Source: Micrococcales bacterium (GTDB lineage: Bacteria; Actinomycetota; Actinomycetes; Actinomycetales; Cellulomonadaceae). From it: a stretch of 64,000 nucleotides of DNA. Numbering within the stretch: the first letter of the stretch is position 1; each line of letters opens with the position of its first letter. The notes below the pieces were generated by a model. The model ran no database searches and was not told where the DNA came from. It saw only the letters and a program-made list of their open reading frames with translations. The stretch lies in contig WQWY01000010.1 of NCBI GenBank assembly GCA_009785115.1, forward strand, positions 25,940 through 89,939, in the 5' to 3' direction. This document shows, one piece after another, positions 1 to 10,561 of the stretch. The position numbers and the translations under genes were made by a program.

Positions 1-806
1 TCGTCGACGAAGATGATCGCCGGGGCGTGCTGCTTGGCCTGCTCGAACAGGTCGCGCACGCGCGAGGCGCCCACACCGACGAACATCTCCACGAAGTCCG
101 AGCCGGAGATCGTGTAGAACGGCACCCCCGCCTCGCCTGCCACGGCCCGGGCGAGCAGCGTCTTGCCGGTCCCGGGGGGTCCGTACAGCAGCACGCCCTT
201 GGGGATCTTCGCCCCCACGGCCTGGAACTTCGCCGGCTCGGTGAGGAACTCCTTGATCTCCGCGAGCTCTTCCAGGGCCTCGTCCACCCCAGCCACGTCC
301 GCGAAGGTGACCTGCGGAGACTCCTTGCTGACCAGCATGGCCTTCGACTTGCCGAAGCTCATCACCCGCGAGCCGCTGCCCTGCATGTTGATCATGAGGA
401 ACCAGAAGATGCCCAGGATGATGAGGAAGGGGATGAGCAGCGTGAGCATGCTCACCCACCACTGGGTGGTCTGGACCACCGACGTCCAGCCGTCCTTGAT
501 CTCCGCCTCGGCGATGGCCGTGGCGATCCGTGAGCCCTGCGCGTTCACGTAGAAGAACTGGACGTTCACGCCGTAGTCGTGGCCGTCCTTGGTGAACGCC
601 TCGCTGAGGGTGAGGTCCACCCGGCGGGCCGGGTCGGTGATGCGCGCCTGCTCCACCTTGCCCTCGGCCAGCAGCGCCAACCCGTCGGAGGTGTCGATGC
701 GCTGCACCGAGGGACCCTGGTTGAGGAAGGTCGCCGCGAGAGCCACGAGCGCGACGGCGATGACGATCCAGAGCACAGGTCCGCGAGCGATGTTCTTCGT
801 CTTCAT
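1..806 (-). CDS. ftsH: ATP-dependent zinc metalloprotease FtsH, N-terminal part (runs off the left edge)
   Basis: These are the first 268 residues of FtsH, the membrane-anchored hexameric AAA+ protease that degrades misfolded membrane proteins and some cytosolic regulators. The frame starts at ATG 806 and continues past base 1. A first membrane helix spans about residues 10-28, an extracytoplasmic segment follows, and a second helix covers about 117-138. The AAA+ domain then begins, with Walker A GPPGTGKT at 209-216, the pore-loop region near 241-250, and the start of Walker B (IIFVDE) at the edge. The HExxH protease domain lies outside the window. The gene is downstream of hpt and tilS on the same strand, the usual actinobacterial order, with a 241-bp gap that may hold its own promoter. 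Confidence 0.97.
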   Translation of the reverse strand, partial: MKTKNIARGPVLWIVIAVALVALAATFLNQGPSVQRIDTSDGLALLAEGKVEQARITDPARRVDLTLSEAFTKDGHDYGVNVQFFYVNAQGSRIATAIAEAEIKDGWTSVVQTTQWWVSMLTLLIPFLIILGIFWFLMINMQGSGSRVMSFGKSKAMLVSKESPQVTFADVAGVDEALEELAEIKEFLTEPAKFQAVGAKIPKGVLLYGPPGTGKTLLARAVAGEAGVPFYTISGSDFVEMFVGVGASRVRDLFEQAKQHAPAIIFVD

Positions 807-1047
807 GAGCAGGAGCGGCGCCCCTCGTCCTCCGCTGGGTTCTTTACCTGGTGGTCCAGACGACGGTACACGCTCCCCCCACCTTCCCCGGCCCGCGAGC
901 GCCCCTGTTCGCCCAAGGCCGACCCCTGGTCACCCCTCCGCCACGTCGTCAGACCACCTGCCGTGCCGTGAGACCACATGCCACCTCGTCTGGGCTCTCC
1001 GCCGGACCAGCAGGCTCAGACGGTCTGGCGGGGAGCGACGGGCGTGG

Positions 1048-1602
1048 TCAGGCGCTGTAGACGTGGGGGGCGAGGGTGGCGACGAAGGGGAGGTTGCGGT
1101 AGCGCTCGGCGTGGTCCAGGCCGTAGCCCACCACGAACTCGTCGGGGATGGGGAAGCCGGTGTAGCGGATCTCGACCTGGGCCTTGGTCGCGCTGGGCTT
1201 GCGGAGCAGGGTGGCGACCTCGACGCTCGCCGGGCCGCGCGAGCGCAGGTTCGCGAGCAGCCAGGTGAGGGTCAGACCCGAGTCCACGATGTCCTCGACG
1301 ATGAGCACGTGGCGGTCGGTGAGGTCGGCGTCGAGGTCCTTGAGGATCCGCACCACGCCGGACGACCTGGTGCCCGACCCGTACGACGACACCGCCATCC
1401 AGTCCATCTCCACAGGCAGGTGCAGGCGCCTGGCCAGGTCGGCCATCACCATCACCGCACCCTTGAGCACCCCGACCAGCAGCAGCTCCTTGCCCGCGTA
1501 GTCGGCGTCGATCTCGCTCGCCATCTCGTCCAGCCTGCGGTGCAGCTGCTCCTCGGTCAGCAGCACCTTCGCCAGGTCGTCACCGACGTCGCCAGCATCC
1601 AT
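1048..1602 (-). CDS. hpt: Hypoxanthine phosphoribosyltransferase
   Basis: A 184-residue purine salvage enzyme that transfers phosphoribose from PRPP to hypoxanthine or guanine in the cytosol. The PRPP-binding signature [11 protein letters not shown] lies at residues 99-109, the flexible loop SSYGSGT at about 72-78, and the family's C-terminal region ([17 protein letters not shown]) is present. Length is normal for the family. The start ATG at 1602 has a GGGAG ribosome-binding site about 6 nt upstream, and only 9 bases separate it from tilS, so the two are probably co-transcribed. tilS-hpt-ftsH is a conserved cluster in Gram-positive bacteria. No oddity was seen. Confidence 0.96.
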   Translation of the reverse strand: MDAGDVGDDLAKVLLTEEQLHRRLDEMASEIDADYAGKELLLVGVLKGAVMVMADLARRLHLPVEMDWMAVSSYGSGTRSSGVVRILKDLDADLTDRHVLIVEDIVDSGLTLTWLLANLRSRGPASVEVATLLRKPSATKAQVEIRYTGFPIPDEFVVGYGLDHAERYRNLPFVATLAPHVYSA

Positions 1603-1611
1603 GCCCGCTCC

Positions 1612-2712
1612 CTATGGCCGTCCCGCGTCACCTGACGACGCGAGTCCTGCTCGAAGCCTGCCATACCTGCGCCATGCCTGGACGCCACCTGGCAGGTCCA
1701 CCGGCCCCTGGCCGTGCCAGTCGAGGACGAGCTCCTCGACCGCCGTGACATGACCCGCCCCCAGCGACCCCGCCGACGAGCCCGACGCCACCAGGAACGC
1801 TCGCAGCGCGGCCCTGCGCACCGCCGTCGGGGCGGCGGCGAGCGCGTCAGCGATCAGCGACCCGTCGTCGTCGCGGGCGTCGGCGAGCAGGTCCGCCGCC
1901 GCGAGGTCCAGGGCGTCGGCCATGTCCCGCAGCTGGTCGGCGGTGCGGGCCAGGGCCGACGCCACCCCGGGGCCGAGCACGTCCACGAGCAGCGGCATCA
2001 CCTCGGTGCGCACCCGGGTGCGCAGGCCGCTGCCGGTGGTGTTGGTCGGGTCGTGCCACGGATCCAGCCCCAGGGCGTCGCACGCGGCGACGGTCTCGGC
2101 GCGCCGCAGCGCCAGGAACGGGCGCACGTAGCGTCCGCGACGGGCCGGCATCCCTGACAGGGAGCGCGCCCCCGAACCTCGGGCCAGGCCGAGCAGCACC
2201 TGTTCCGCCTGGTCGTCCAGCGTGTGCCCGAGCAGGATCGCGGAGGCCCCCAGGTCGTCAGCCGACGCGGCCAGCGCGAGATACCGCGCGGTGCGCGCGG
2301 CAGCCTCAGGCCCCCCGTCGACCCCCACCATCACCCGCCGCACCACCACCGGTTCCAGCCCCAGCCCCCGGCACTGGTCCGCCGCTCTCTCGGCGACCCC
2401 CTCCGAGCCTGCCTGCAACCCGTGGTCCACCACCACCGCGCCCACCCGGACCCCCAGCCGGCCTCCCACGAACCCGGCAGCCGCAGCCAGCGCCAACGAG
2501 TCCGCACCCCCCGAGCAGGCGACGAGCACCAGCCCTCCGTCACCCCCGACCCCTCGAGCGGCCGTCTGCTCGTCGGGAACCTCCGACGGACCAGGCGAGG
2601 CTGGCTCGCCCTGGTCGGGGGGCGATGACAGCGCGGGGGGCTCTGACAAGGCGAGCAGGGCGGTGCGCACCGCCCAGCGGGTGGCCGCGACAGGAGGGGG
2701 TGGGCCGGGCAT
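1612..2712 (-). CDS. tilS: tRNA(Ile)-lysidine synthetase TilS
   Basis: An N-type ATP pyrophosphatase that converts C34 of the tRNA-Ile CAU anticodon to lysidine, so the tRNA reads AUA instead of AUG. The PP-loop SGGADS is at residues 67-72 of the 366-residue product, and a downstream [14 protein letters not shown] segment is typical of TilS. Start ATG 2712 is chosen because it lies 5 bases after the stop of the upstream gene; a longer frame would overlap that gene. The protein carries an unusual Pro/Ser/Glu-rich stretch (about residues 25-58) between the first helix and the PP-loop. This is probably a lineage-specific linker, since catalytic positions after it look intact. Confidence 0.93.
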   Translation of the reverse strand: MPGPPPPVAATRWAVRTALLALSEPPALSSPPDQGEPASPGPSEVPDEQTAARGVGGDGGLVLVACSGGADSLALAAAAGFVGGRLGVRVGAVVVDHGLQAGSEGVAERAADQCRGLGLEPVVVRRVMVGVDGGPEAAARTARYLALAASADDLGASAILLGHTLDDQAEQVLLGLARGSGARSLSGMPARRGRYVRPFLALRRAETVAACDALGLDPWHDPTNTTGSGLRTRVRTEVMPLLVDVLGPGVASALARTADQLRDMADALDLAAADLLADARDDDGSLIADALAAAPTAVRRAALRAFLVASGSSAGSLGAGHVTAVEELVLDWHGQGPVDLPGGVQAWRRYGRLRAGLASSGDAGRP

Positions 2713-2717
2713 CCGGG

Positions 2718-3740
2718 CTACAGGACGCGAGCGACCCAGGCGGAGGGGTCGACGATCTCGGCGGGAGTCGGGAGGGTCTTGGGGGAGGCCCACACCGCGT
2801 TGAAGGCCTCGGTGCCGACCTCGTCGCGCACACCACGCACGAAACGCGCGCCCTCTCGGTACTGGGCGAGCTTGAGGTCCAGGCCGAGCAGCACCCGCAG
2901 CACCCGGGCCCCGCCTCGCGCCCGCGCCGCGGCGTCGCGACGACGCTCGAAGCGAGACCGGATCGTCGCCACCGTCGGCACCACCTGAGGCCCGACCTCG
3001 TCCATGGTCACGTCAGCGTGCCCCTCGAGGAGGGCCATGATCGCGCTGACCTCCTCGAACACCTCCCGCTGGGAGTCGGACAAGAGCGCGACCAGGCCGA
3101 CATCCCTCAGGTCGCGCGGGCTCGCCGCCAGGCGGCGTAACGTCGCGCCGTCCGGCACCAGGTCGCGGGTCAGCGTGTCGATGCGGTCGCGCAGGTGGTC
3201 GGCCAGCCACGGTGCCGCCGCGAACTGCAACGCATGGGTCTGCTCGTGCAGCGCCACCCACAGGCGGAAGTCCGACGGCACCACCCCCAGGGCCCGTTCC
3301 ACGTGGAGCACGTTCGGGGCCACCAGCAGCAGCCGGCCGCCTGCTCCCGAGCCGGCAGCCGTATAGGGGTCGAGCTGGCCGAGGATCTTCCCGGCCAGCA
3401 GCGCCAGCACACCGCCCAGCTCGATCCCCGCGGCGAGGCGCGCGGCCTGCGGCACCTGGTCCGACACGGGCAACCCTGTCGACAGGGCGGCGAACATCTC
3501 GGTGCTCGCCCTCGCCCACCGTGCCCGGTCGACCACGAGCACCGTCGACACCTCCGCGGGAGGACGCCCGTCGGACGGGCGCAGGCCCGAGATCGCGGCG
3601 ACGTGCTCGGCGGCGACCCCTGCCGCGCGGCGCAGCTCGTCCACCAGGCGGGCCGACGTCGCCCTGTCGACCGCCGGTCCGGGCGGGGCGAGGCGTCCGG
3701 CGACGGCTGCCGCTACGTCCCAGTCGACCACCGAAGTCAC
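2718..3740 (-). CDS. Zinc-dependent metalloprotease family protein (DUF2342, F420-biosynthesis-associated family)
   Basis: A 340-residue member of the actinobacterial family often labelled 'zinc-dependent metalloprotease' or 'coenzyme F420 biosynthesis associated'. The HExxH-type motif HEQTH is at residues 165-169, with a hydrophobic helix before it. A GTG start at 3740 is preferred: it opens with [11 protein letters not shown], as family members do, and has a GAGG element just upstream. The upstream GTG at 3821 would add 27 low-complexity residues. It lies 5 bases before tilS, matching the common order. The biochemical role of the family is not established; despite its name there is no evidence here of F420 synthesis genes nearby. 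Confidence 0.85.
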   Translation of the reverse strand: MTSVVDWDVAAAVAGRLAPPGPAVDRATSARLVDELRRAAGVAAEHVAAISGLRPSDGRPPAEVSTVLVVDRARWARASTEMFAALSTGLPVSDQVPQAARLAAGIELGGVLALLAGKILGQLDPYTAAGSGAGGRLLLVAPNVLHVERALGVVPSDFRLWVALHEQTHALQFAAAPWLADHLRDRIDTLTRDLVPDGATLRRLAASPRDLRDVGLVALLSDSQREVFEEVSAIMALLEGHADVTMDEVGPQVVPTVATIRSRFERRRDAAARARGGARVLRVLLGLDLKLAQYREGARFVRGVRDEVGTEAFNAVWASPKTLPTPAEIVDPSAWVARVL

Positions 3741-3839
3741 CGCCTCACGGTATCCGCTCCGCACCGCACCACGCAGAGCCGCACCACACGAGGCCGTACC
3801 ACGCAGGGGCGGACCGGTCACGCGGACACCTGGCGGGCC

Positions 3840-4907
3840 TCAGAGGCCCAAGAGGCGCAGGAGGTTGCGCACCGCGACCAGCGGCGACCCGCCGCCCCCC
3901 GGCGCCGAGGAGCCGACCAGCTGCAGCCGGGGCTCCGCGACCACCTCGGGACCGTCCAGGGCGTCCTTCGTCTTCAGGCGCAGGTGCAGCGGCGTCAGGT
4001 GGGCCACGGCAGGCCGGAACCCGGTGGCCCAGACGATGGACCTCGCGGCGACGAACGGCGGGCCGTCCACCCAGCCCTCCTCCACCGGGCCGGGGCGGAA
4101 CCACACCCCTCGGCGGCCGATCCGCACGAGCTCCGGCCGGGCCACGGCCACGCCGCGCGCGATGGCCTGGCGCACCGCCGGGGTCAGGTCGGTGTCGGCG
4201 ATGCGAGGCGGGCGGCGGGTCACCCAGGTCAGGTTCGTGACCTCGGACAGCGCCGCCAGCAGGTGCACCGCCGCCGAGCACGCGCCGACCAGCACGGTGT
4301 GCCCGTCGGCCACCTCGGCGACGTCGACGAGGTCACGGATGTGCACCTGCCGACCGTCGAACGTCTCACGCCCCTGGATGTGCGGCCAGAACGGGCGCGA
4401 CCAGCTGCCCGTGGCGTTGACGACCCCTCGTGCCCGCCACACCACCTTGTCCTCGTGGCGCACCACGTGGTGGGTGTGCACGGCCAGCCGCTCCCCGTCG
4501 TGCCTCACCCGGTCGACCCGGGCCGGGCGCAGCACGTGCAGGGCGAAGGCGGCCTCGTACTGCCGGAAGTAGACCGGGACGGCGTCTCGGGCCGGTGCGG
4601 TCGGGTCGGGCGACGGTGACGTCATGCCCGGCAGGTCGAACACCCGCGCGGCGGCCACCGGGAGCCCGGCCCAGCGGTCTTGCCAGGTGCCGCCCGGGCT
4701 CGGGGAGTCGTCGATCATCACGAAGGTCGCCGGCGCCTGCTCCCAGCCGGGCGCCCCGACCGCGGTCAGCCCCGCTCTGCGCAGGTGGTGGGCGGCCGTC
4801 AGCCCTGAGCGCCCGGCCCCGATCACGACGACGTCGACGTCCACCACCCGGAGCCCCCCGTGCGACGACCGTAAGGAACGGCGACTCTGCGCGAGGGAGA
4901 CATCCAT
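3840..4907 (-). CDS. FAD/NAD(P)-binding oxidoreductase, flavin-monooxygenase-like
   Basis: A 355-residue flavoprotein of the pyridine-nucleotide-disulphide oxidoreductase/flavin-containing monooxygenase fold. An N-terminal dinucleotide motif GAGRSG (about residues 30-35) follows a beta strand VDVVVIG. A second Rossmann segment (VLVGACSAAVHLLAAL) and the ATGFRP motif of FMO/Baeyer-Villiger-type proteins near the C-terminus are present. Substrate cannot be inferred. Start ATG 4907 is possible, but GTG codons at 4847 or 4844 follow a strong GGGGGG element and sit just before the Rossmann strand, so the true N-terminus may be 20 residues shorter. It points the same way as the tilS cluster with a 99-base gap. 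Confidence 0.8.
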   Translation of the reverse strand: MDVSLAQSRRSLRSSHGGLRVVDVDVVVIGAGRSGLTAAHHLRRAGLTAVGAPGWEQAPATFVMIDDSPSPGGTWQDRWAGLPVAAARVFDLPGMTSPSPDPTAPARDAVPVYFRQYEAAFALHVLRPARVDRVRHDGERLAVHTHHVVRHEDKVVWRARGVVNATGSWSRPFWPHIQGRETFDGRQVHIRDLVDVAEVADGHTVLVGACSAAVHLLAALSEVTNLTWVTRRPPRIADTDLTPAVRQAIARGVAVARPELVRIGRRGVWFRPGPVEEGWVDGPPFVAARSIVWATGFRPAVAHLTPLHLRLKTKDALDGPEVVAEPRLQLVGSSAPGGGGSPLVAVRNLLRLLGL

Positions 4908-5122
4908 GACGAGCCCAGCCTACGCAAAGTCACCGATACCGCATCACGGCGTGCCGAGACCTCGGTGAAGCCGGCCTCACCCGCGAGGGCGTCCACACCG
5001 TGGACAAGACCTCCACAGCCCCGGCCCGCCTCGGCAGCACGGCAGGCCCGACCGAGCGACGCTCGGGGGACGAGATGGGTGAACCTGTAGGCGAGGGCTG
5101 GCACGAAAGATAAGGTGGGACG

Positions 5123-5908
5123 GTGAGCTCGACGTCGCCTCCACGGTCTGGCCAGCGCGGGAAAGACCGATACCGGGTCGCTGCGGTGATCCCTGCGAAG
5201 GACGAGGCACGCAGGATCGCCGCCACCGTCCGCGCAGCGCGCGCGATCCCCCACGTCGACCTGGTGCTCGTGGTCGACGACGGGTCGGAGGACGCCACCC
5301 AGCACATCGCTCGTGACGCCGGTGCGGTCGTCGTGCGGCACTCCCACAACCGTGGGAAGGCGGCGGCGATGGAGACGGGCGCCGCCGTGGTCGCGATGCG
5401 TGACACCCCCGAGCGACCGACCAGGGCGCTGCTGTTTCTCGACGCCGACCTGGGCGAGTCAGCGGTGAACACCGCCGCGCTGGTGCTGCCGGTGCTGGAG
5501 GGGCAGGCCGACGTGACCATCGCCAACCTCCCGCCCCAGGCCGGGGCCGCCGGGCACGGGTTCGTCGTCGGCGCGGCCCGACGGGCCGTCACCGCGCTCA
5601 CCGGCTGGACCCCGAACCAGCCGCTGTCCGGGATGCGCTGCCTGACCCGGGAGGCCTACGAGGCCGCGACCCCGCTGGCCCGTGGCTGGGGTGTCGAGGT
5701 GGGCATGAGCATCGACCTGCTGCGAGCCGGGTATCGCGTGCTCGAGGTCCCGTGCGACCTGCGTCACCGCCCGTCCGGCTCCAACCTGCGCGGCCAGCTG
5801 CACCGCGCCGCGCAGTACCGGGACGTCCAGCTCGCGATCAACGCCCGCCGGGTCCGGTACGCCTCACGTCGCCTGCGGGGCAAGCCGTCGGGGCGTCCGT
5901 CGCGCTGA
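5123..5908 (+). CDS. Family 2 glycosyltransferase
   Basis: A 261-residue GT-A fold glycosyltransferase. It begins VAAVIPAKDEARRI, the nucleotide-sugar-binding start typical of GT2 enzymes. VVDDGSEDAT follows at about 49-58, and a DxD-like FLDADLGES near residues 109-117. There are no membrane helices, so it is probably cytosolic; the resemblance is to dolichyl-phosphate-mannose synthase or glucosyl-phosphoglycerate synthase-type enzymes, without enough signal to choose. The GTG start at 5123 has a GGTGGGA element immediately upstream. It converges with the giant membrane-protein gene, whose stop lies only 6 bases away, and the two may act together on envelope polymers, which is inference from proximity. 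Confidence 0.85.
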   Translation: MSSTSPPRSGQRGKDRYRVAAVIPAKDEARRIAATVRAARAIPHVDLVLVVDDGSEDATQHIARDAGAVVVRHSHNRGKAAAMETGAAVVAMRDTPERPTRALLFLDADLGESAVNTAALVLPVLEGQADVTIANLPPQAGAAGHGFVVGAARRAVTALTGWTPNQPLSGMRCLTREAYEAATPLARGWGVEVGMSIDLLRAGYRVLEVPCDLRHRPSGSNLRGQLHRAAQYRDVQLAINARRVRYASRRLRGKPSGRPSR

Positions 5909-5914
5909 CCCGCG

Positions 5915-8900
5915 TCAGGCTCCTGGCCCCCCAGGGCTCGGTTCCAGGGTCGACGCGCTGGCCTGCTCGGACGACGCACCGGCCCGCTCGGACAACCAGG
6001 ACGCGGTCAGGGCGACCAGCAGCGGCACCCCCACCGCCAGCCCGGTGGCCGGGATGACGATGCCCGAGTCGTTGACCAGGGTCGCCAACGTCAGCCCCAC
6101 CGCCGCCGCCGCTGCCACCGGACGCAGCAGCGGTTCGGCACGCACCAGCCCCGCCAGCCCACCACGGGGCAGACGCGGCAGCCCCCACCGTCGCGGCCCA
6201 CCGACCAGCCACAGCGTCAGCAGGCCGCCGGCGAGGGTCGGCAGCACGTAGCGCATGGATCCCAGCAGCCGCAGGTTCACCTCCAGCTTGCGGCCGATCA
6301 CCGGCCACAGCCCGCCGGCCATGACCGTCGCGACGAACCGGCCCACGTGGGTGCGCTCGTCGGGAGGGCGGGAGTAGTCGAGCATCGCGAACCCGAGCAC
6401 GACGGCCGCTGCCGCGACCAGCACGCCGAGCGCCGGGAGCCAGCGCACCCGCCGGCCGGCCACGAGGAACGCGAGCAGCACGAACGCCACGATCAGAGGT
6501 CCCGGCCCACCGAAGTTCGACCCCATGCCCGGCGCGGCGACGAGGACCGCGAGGACGAGCCCGATCCCGGCCACGGACGTCCAGGCGGCCGTGCGCCGCC
6601 CCCGGGCCACGAACCACCGGGCGACCAGCGCGGCGAGGACGAGCCCCGCCACCGTGAGCATCGCGAAGCCATGGTTGCCCACGCCGTAGAAGCGAGCACC
6701 GAGCAGACGGTGAGCGTCCATCGCGGAGTCGACGATCAGCCGGCCGCCGAGCGCCGCGTCGGCCGCGAGCACAGCGACGGTGACCGCGGCGACCACACCG
6801 AGCGGAGCGAGGCGCGACCGGCGCCACGGCCCACCCAGCGCCGCCACGGTGATGAGCGCGACGAACCCGGCCAGCGTCAGCCAGAACGCGGCGCGCGGCA
6901 CGGAGGAGCGCCACCAGGGCACCAGGTTGACGAGGAGGGACGACACCGGGACCGCGGCGAGCACGATGGCCGTCACGCGCAGCGCGGGGAGCGCCCGGTG
7001 GCCGAACCAGTCCTCGACCGTCCCCCTCGGTGAGCGCGAGGCGCGGGTGAGCACCAGCGCGGCGACACCGACGAGCAGCACCTGGGCGAGCATCAACCGG
7101 TTCACGAACCCGCTGGACGTCCGCGTGATCTGCACGGCCTGGAGGGCCATGTCGTTCAGGTGGGCCATCCGGGCGCTGGCGGTGTCCGCGCCCTTCGTGG
7201 TGGTGACGGAAGCACCGGGGGCACCAGGGTCGTCGATCCCCAGCCCGCGCAGCAGGGTGGGCAGCACGTCGGTGGTCAGGATCAAGCCAGCCTGCCGGGT
7301 GGAGGCCGAGGTGAGCAGCCCGGTGGCCGGCTCGTCCGCACCAGGCAGCACCCCGTCCACGACGGCCAGGTGCAGCGACGACGGGCCAGAGTTGGCCAGC
7401 GAGACGACGATCACCGTCACGTCTCGGTCGGCGGTCGCGGCCAGGACCGCACCGATCCGCTCGTCGATGGCCTCGGCCTGCTCAGCCCGGCTCGGCTCGG
7501 TCAGCGCGTCGGAGCCAGGCGGCTCGGTCGCCGTGTCACCCGGCTCGGCGGGCGGCTCCAGGCACACAGGCGGGTCGGAGGGCGGGTCGACCGTCTCGTA
7601 GCCGGGGTCGCGCAGCGTGCCGGCGTCGACGACGACGAGGCTGCTCGACACCAGGGCGTCCTGGACGGCGGCCGTCAGACGGCTCGCTCGTTCGGGACGG
7701 GGCTCGTAGGCCCCGGCGACGACGCCGGTGGAGTCGGCCAGGGCGATGGCGGCGCCAGGGCCGATGGCGGACGCGACCAGGCCGTGCTCCCTGAGCCGGT
7801 CACCGAGCAGGCCGGGCCGCGCGTCGTAGGCCTGCTGCTCCGCCGAGTCGAGGTAGTCGGGCCAGGCGGCGAGCCACGGCGCCGTGCTCGGGCCGACCGG
7901 GTCGTGCAGGGTGCGGCATCCCCGCCTCACCCCGTTGTCGGCCACCCGCGACCCGGACGAGACGGCGAGCCACCCGTCAGCGGGGCACGCCCGGGCGCGC
8001 GCCGAGCGCACCACCACCTGACCGACCGCGTTGTTGCGAGACAGGTCCCACAGCTCTGGGGTGGCCAGGGTCCCGACGTCGTCCCAGCGCAGCCCGCTCA
8101 CCCCGATCAGGACGAGCGGCCGCTCGGTGCCCTCCGCCGGCGGTTCCGCGGCCGACGCCGGGACCGCGAGGCCCGTCGTCGCCGCGAGCACGCCGAAGGC
8201 GACCGCGACGCCCGCACGGACCCTGCGCAAGACCGGGGCGCCACCACGCGGGGACAGGTCAGGCAGGGCCCGCGCCCAGCGCCGGAGCCCGTGGGGACGC
8301 AGGAGGGTGCTCACCGGTCGGTAGCGCCACCGGGCGGCTCGCCGGGAGCCGTCGTCGGGGCTCTGACCGGGGCTCGGCGCGGCATCGTCCGGCACCGGGA
8401 GAGCCGCGGCGGCCGTGCCGGGCCCGGTACCCGGGCCCAGGCTGGACAGCCACGCCGCCGCCGAGGCGATGACCAGCGGCACGGTGATCGCCACCCCGAG
8501 GGCGGGGATGGAGATGCCCGAGTCGTTGACGGCGAACCCGACGATCAGCGCGGTGGCGGTGGCAGCCAGGGCGGGTACCAGCGTCGGCGCGGCGACGGTC
8601 AGACGGTTCAGGGCAGTCCCGCGCGACAACCAGGCGTACCGGCCACCGTCAGGGGACAGCAGCATCCGCCGGACCGGACGGACCATCACGGCGACCATGA
8701 ACGCCATCCCTGCCAGCGTCAGCAAGGTCAGCGGGAGGTTGTTGGCGATGATGTGCAGGTTCGCCGAGATCTTGCGTGCCACCACCGGCCACAGCCCTCC
8801 GTCGATCACCGTCTGCACGAAACCGCCCAGGTGGGTGCGGCTCTCGACCGGTCGCAGCCAGTCCGTCACGGCGAAGGCAGCGGTGATGGCCACAGCCCCG

Positions 8901-10561
8901 AGCAGCACCGCACCGACTCGCCGCCAGGTCATCCTCGCACCGAGGACGAGCAGCGTCAGCACGACGAACGCCGGGATCAGCGCCGGCGGCCCGCCGAAGC
9001 TGGCACCGACCGACGGCGCCCCGACGACGACGATCATGGCGACCCCGACGACAGCGACCAGCGTGGCCGCGCGCCTGCGCCCCCCGGCCCGTACCCACGG
9101 GTCGGTGAGCGCGGCGAGAGCCAGCAGCGTCGCAGCGGTGGCCAGCGCGAACGCGGTGTTGTTGAAGCCGTAGAACCGCCCCGCGGCCAGGGTCGGCACC
9201 CCGATGACCGCGGAGATCTGCAACCGAGCACCGGTGACCACGTCTGCCACGATCACCGCTGCCGTGATCCCCGCGACCACTCCCGCTGACCCCAGCATCG
9301 AACGGCGCCACGGCCCGGCCAGGGCGAGCCCCACGACGAGCGCCACCACCACGGCCGCGGTGGTGAACAGAGCCAGAGCCGGCACGGACGCCCGCCACCA
9401 CGGCACCAGGTTCGCCACCAGCAGCCCGACCGGGACCGAGCCCACCGTCAGCGCCGAGACTCGGAGCAGGCGCAGCGTCCGACGGCGCCCGGCCTCCCCC
9501 GACGCGCCGCCGCCCGGCCGGGCCAGACCGAACCACACCACCGCGTAGAAGGCCAGGTTGAGCACCACCAGACCGAAGTAGGTCCGAGGCACCAGCGTGC
9601 GGACCACCGAGGCGTGGTGGGCCTCGTCGACCAGCGTGGCGACCCCGCCGCTGGTGGCGCCCAGGCGGATCGGCGCCCCGATCCCCTGCGTGGTGTCCAG
9701 GCCGAGGTGAACCAGCACCGTGGTCGTGATGTCGGTACCCAGCACGATGCCGGTCTGTCGGGTCGAGGTCGAGGTGAGCAGACCGGCACCGGTCGCGGTC
9801 ATGGCGACCATCTGCAGCTCGGGCACGTCGCCACGGTCGGCCACCGAGGCCACCAGCACGTCGGCCTCGCCCGCTCCGGCCAGGGCGGCCCCGAGCGCGG
9901 CGTCGACCTCGGCCACGGTCGCCTGGCCCGCACCCACCGTGCCGAGGTCCACGACCACCAGCGCCGCGCCACCAGCCAGGGCGTCGGCCACCTGCGCGGT
10001 CAGGCCGTCCCCGGCGGCGCGCGGCTGCCACCCAGACACCGACCCGTCCGACGTCGCGACGGCGATCGCCGCCCCCGGGCCGATCGCCACGACCGGGGTC
10101 TCGGCCTCGGCGAGCAGATCGCCGAGCATCCCCGGCACAGCCTCGTAGTCGTCGGCTCGCGCGGCTCTCTGGTACTCCGCCCAGACGGGCACCTCACCGT
10201 CGACAGGATCGACGAGGGTGCGGCAGACGTCCCGCCGGACGTCCGCGGCCCTGTTCCCGGCCGACACGGTCAGCCAGCCGTCGACCGGGCACGTCACGGC
10301 CCGCACCGACCGGACGGCCGCGTTGGCGACCCCCCAGCCGTCCTCGAGCCCCGCGAGCGCCGGCATCCGCGACGACACGTCCGACCATCGCACCCCGGAG
10401 GTCCCCAGGAGCACCAGCGGGCGGTGCTGGACTGGGAGCTCGGCGGCCTCGGCGTCCCCCGGCGAGGAGGGCAGGCCCTGAGCGGCGGCCCCGCCGAGCG
10501 TCAGCAGGGCGACCACCACGGACACCCCTGCCGCGACGCCACGGCCACACCACGCTCGCAC
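5915..10561 (-). CDS. Giant multi-pass membrane protein, internally duplicated (two homologous ~770-residue units)
   Basis: A 1548-residue protein built from two homologous halves. Each half has a signal-like hydrophobic helix, an extracytoplasmic alkaline-phosphatase/sulfatase-like domain (RPLVLLGTSGVRW at 47-59; RPLVLIGVSGLRW at 814-826), then about ten membrane helices. Matching motifs recur in both halves: RTL-DPV, AIGPGAAIA, TSTRQ-G, NLVPWWR-SVP, RFYG-N, FGGP, GGLWPV--RK and VNDSGI-IPA-G. The second half retains a signal-peptide-like segment with an ASA-A site at about residues 777-806 (8146-8235), now internal. The unit resembles uncharacterised actinobacterial membrane proteins, normally found as single ~700-residue chains. 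No function is assigned; an envelope polymer role is suggested only by the neighbouring glycosyltransferase. Confidence 0.85.
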   Translation of the reverse strand: MRAWCGRGVAAGVSVVVALLTLGGAAAQGLPSSPGDAEAAELPVQHRPLVLLGTSGVRWSDVSSRMPALAGLEDGWGVANAAVRSVRAVTCPVDGWLTVSAGNRAADVRRDVCRTLVDPVDGEVPVWAEYQRAARADDYEAVPGMLGDLLAEAETPVVAIGPGAAIAVATSDGSVSGWQPRAAGDGLTAQVADALAGGAALVVVDLGTVGAGQATVAEVDAALGAALAGAGEADVLVASVADRGDVPELQMVAMTATGAGLLTSTSTRQTGIVLGTDITTTVLVHLGLDTTQGIGAPIRLGATSGGVATLVDEAHHASVVRTLVPRTYFGLVVLNLAFYAVVWFGLARPGGGASGEAGRRRTLRLLRVSALTVGSVPVGLLVANLVPWWRASVPALALFTTAAVVVALVVGLALAGPWRRSMLGSAGVVAGITAAVIVADVVTGARLQISAVIGVPTLAAGRFYGFNNTAFALATAATLLALAALTDPWVRAGGRRRAATLVAVVGVAMIVVVGAPSVGASFGGPPALIPAFVVLTLLVLGARMTWRRVGAVLLGAVAITAAFAVTDWLRPVESRTHLGGFVQTVIDGGLWPVVARKISANLHIIANNLPLTLLTLAGMAFMVAVMVRPVRRMLLSPDGGRYAWLSRGTALNRLTVAAPTLVPALAATATALIVGFAVNDSGISIPALGVAITVPLVIASAAAWLSSLGPGTGPGTAAAALPVPDDAAPSPGQSPDDGSRRAARWRYRPVSTLLRPHGLRRWARALPDLSPRGGAPVLRRVRAGVAVAFGVLAATTGLAVPASAAEPPAEGTERPLVLIGVSGLRWDDVGTLATPELWDLSRNNAVGQVVVRSARARACPADGWLAVSSGSRVADNGVRRGCRTLHDPVGPSTAPWLAAWPDYLDSAEQQAYDARPGLLGDRLREHGLVASAIGPGAAIALADSTGVVAGAYEPRPERASRLTAAVQDALVSSSLVVVDAGTLRDPGYETVDPPSDPPVCLEPPAEPGDTATEPPGSDALTEPSRAEQAEAIDERIGAVLAATADRDVTVIVVSLANSGPSSLHLAVVDGVLPGADEPATGLLTSASTRQAGLILTTDVLPTLLRGLGIDDPGAPGASVTTTKGADTASARMAHLNDMALQAVQITRTSSGFVNRLMLAQVLLVGVAALVLTRASRSPRGTVEDWFGHRALPALRVTAIVLAAVPVSSLLVNLVPWWRSSVPRAAFWLTLAGFVALITVAALGGPWRRSRLAPLGVVAAVTVAVLAADAALGGRLIVDSAMDAHRLLGARFYGVGNHGFAMLTVAGLVLAALVARWFVARGRRTAAWTSVAGIGLVLAVLVAAPGMGSNFGGPGPLIVAFVLLAFLVAGRRVRWLPALGVLVAAAAVVLGFAMLDYSRPPDERTHVGRFVATVMAGGLWPVIGRKLEVNLRLLGSMRYVLPTLAGGLLTLWLVGGPRRWGLPRLPRGGLAGLVRAEPLLRPVAAAAAVGLTLATLVNDSGIVIPATGLAVGVPLLVALTASWLSERAGASSEQASASTLEPSPGGPGA

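Noticed and set aside
7160..9289. 709-codon rightward open frame
   Set aside because: It is antisense to the giant membrane protein, has Arg/Pro/Gly-rich composition and no family features; a GC-rich shadow.
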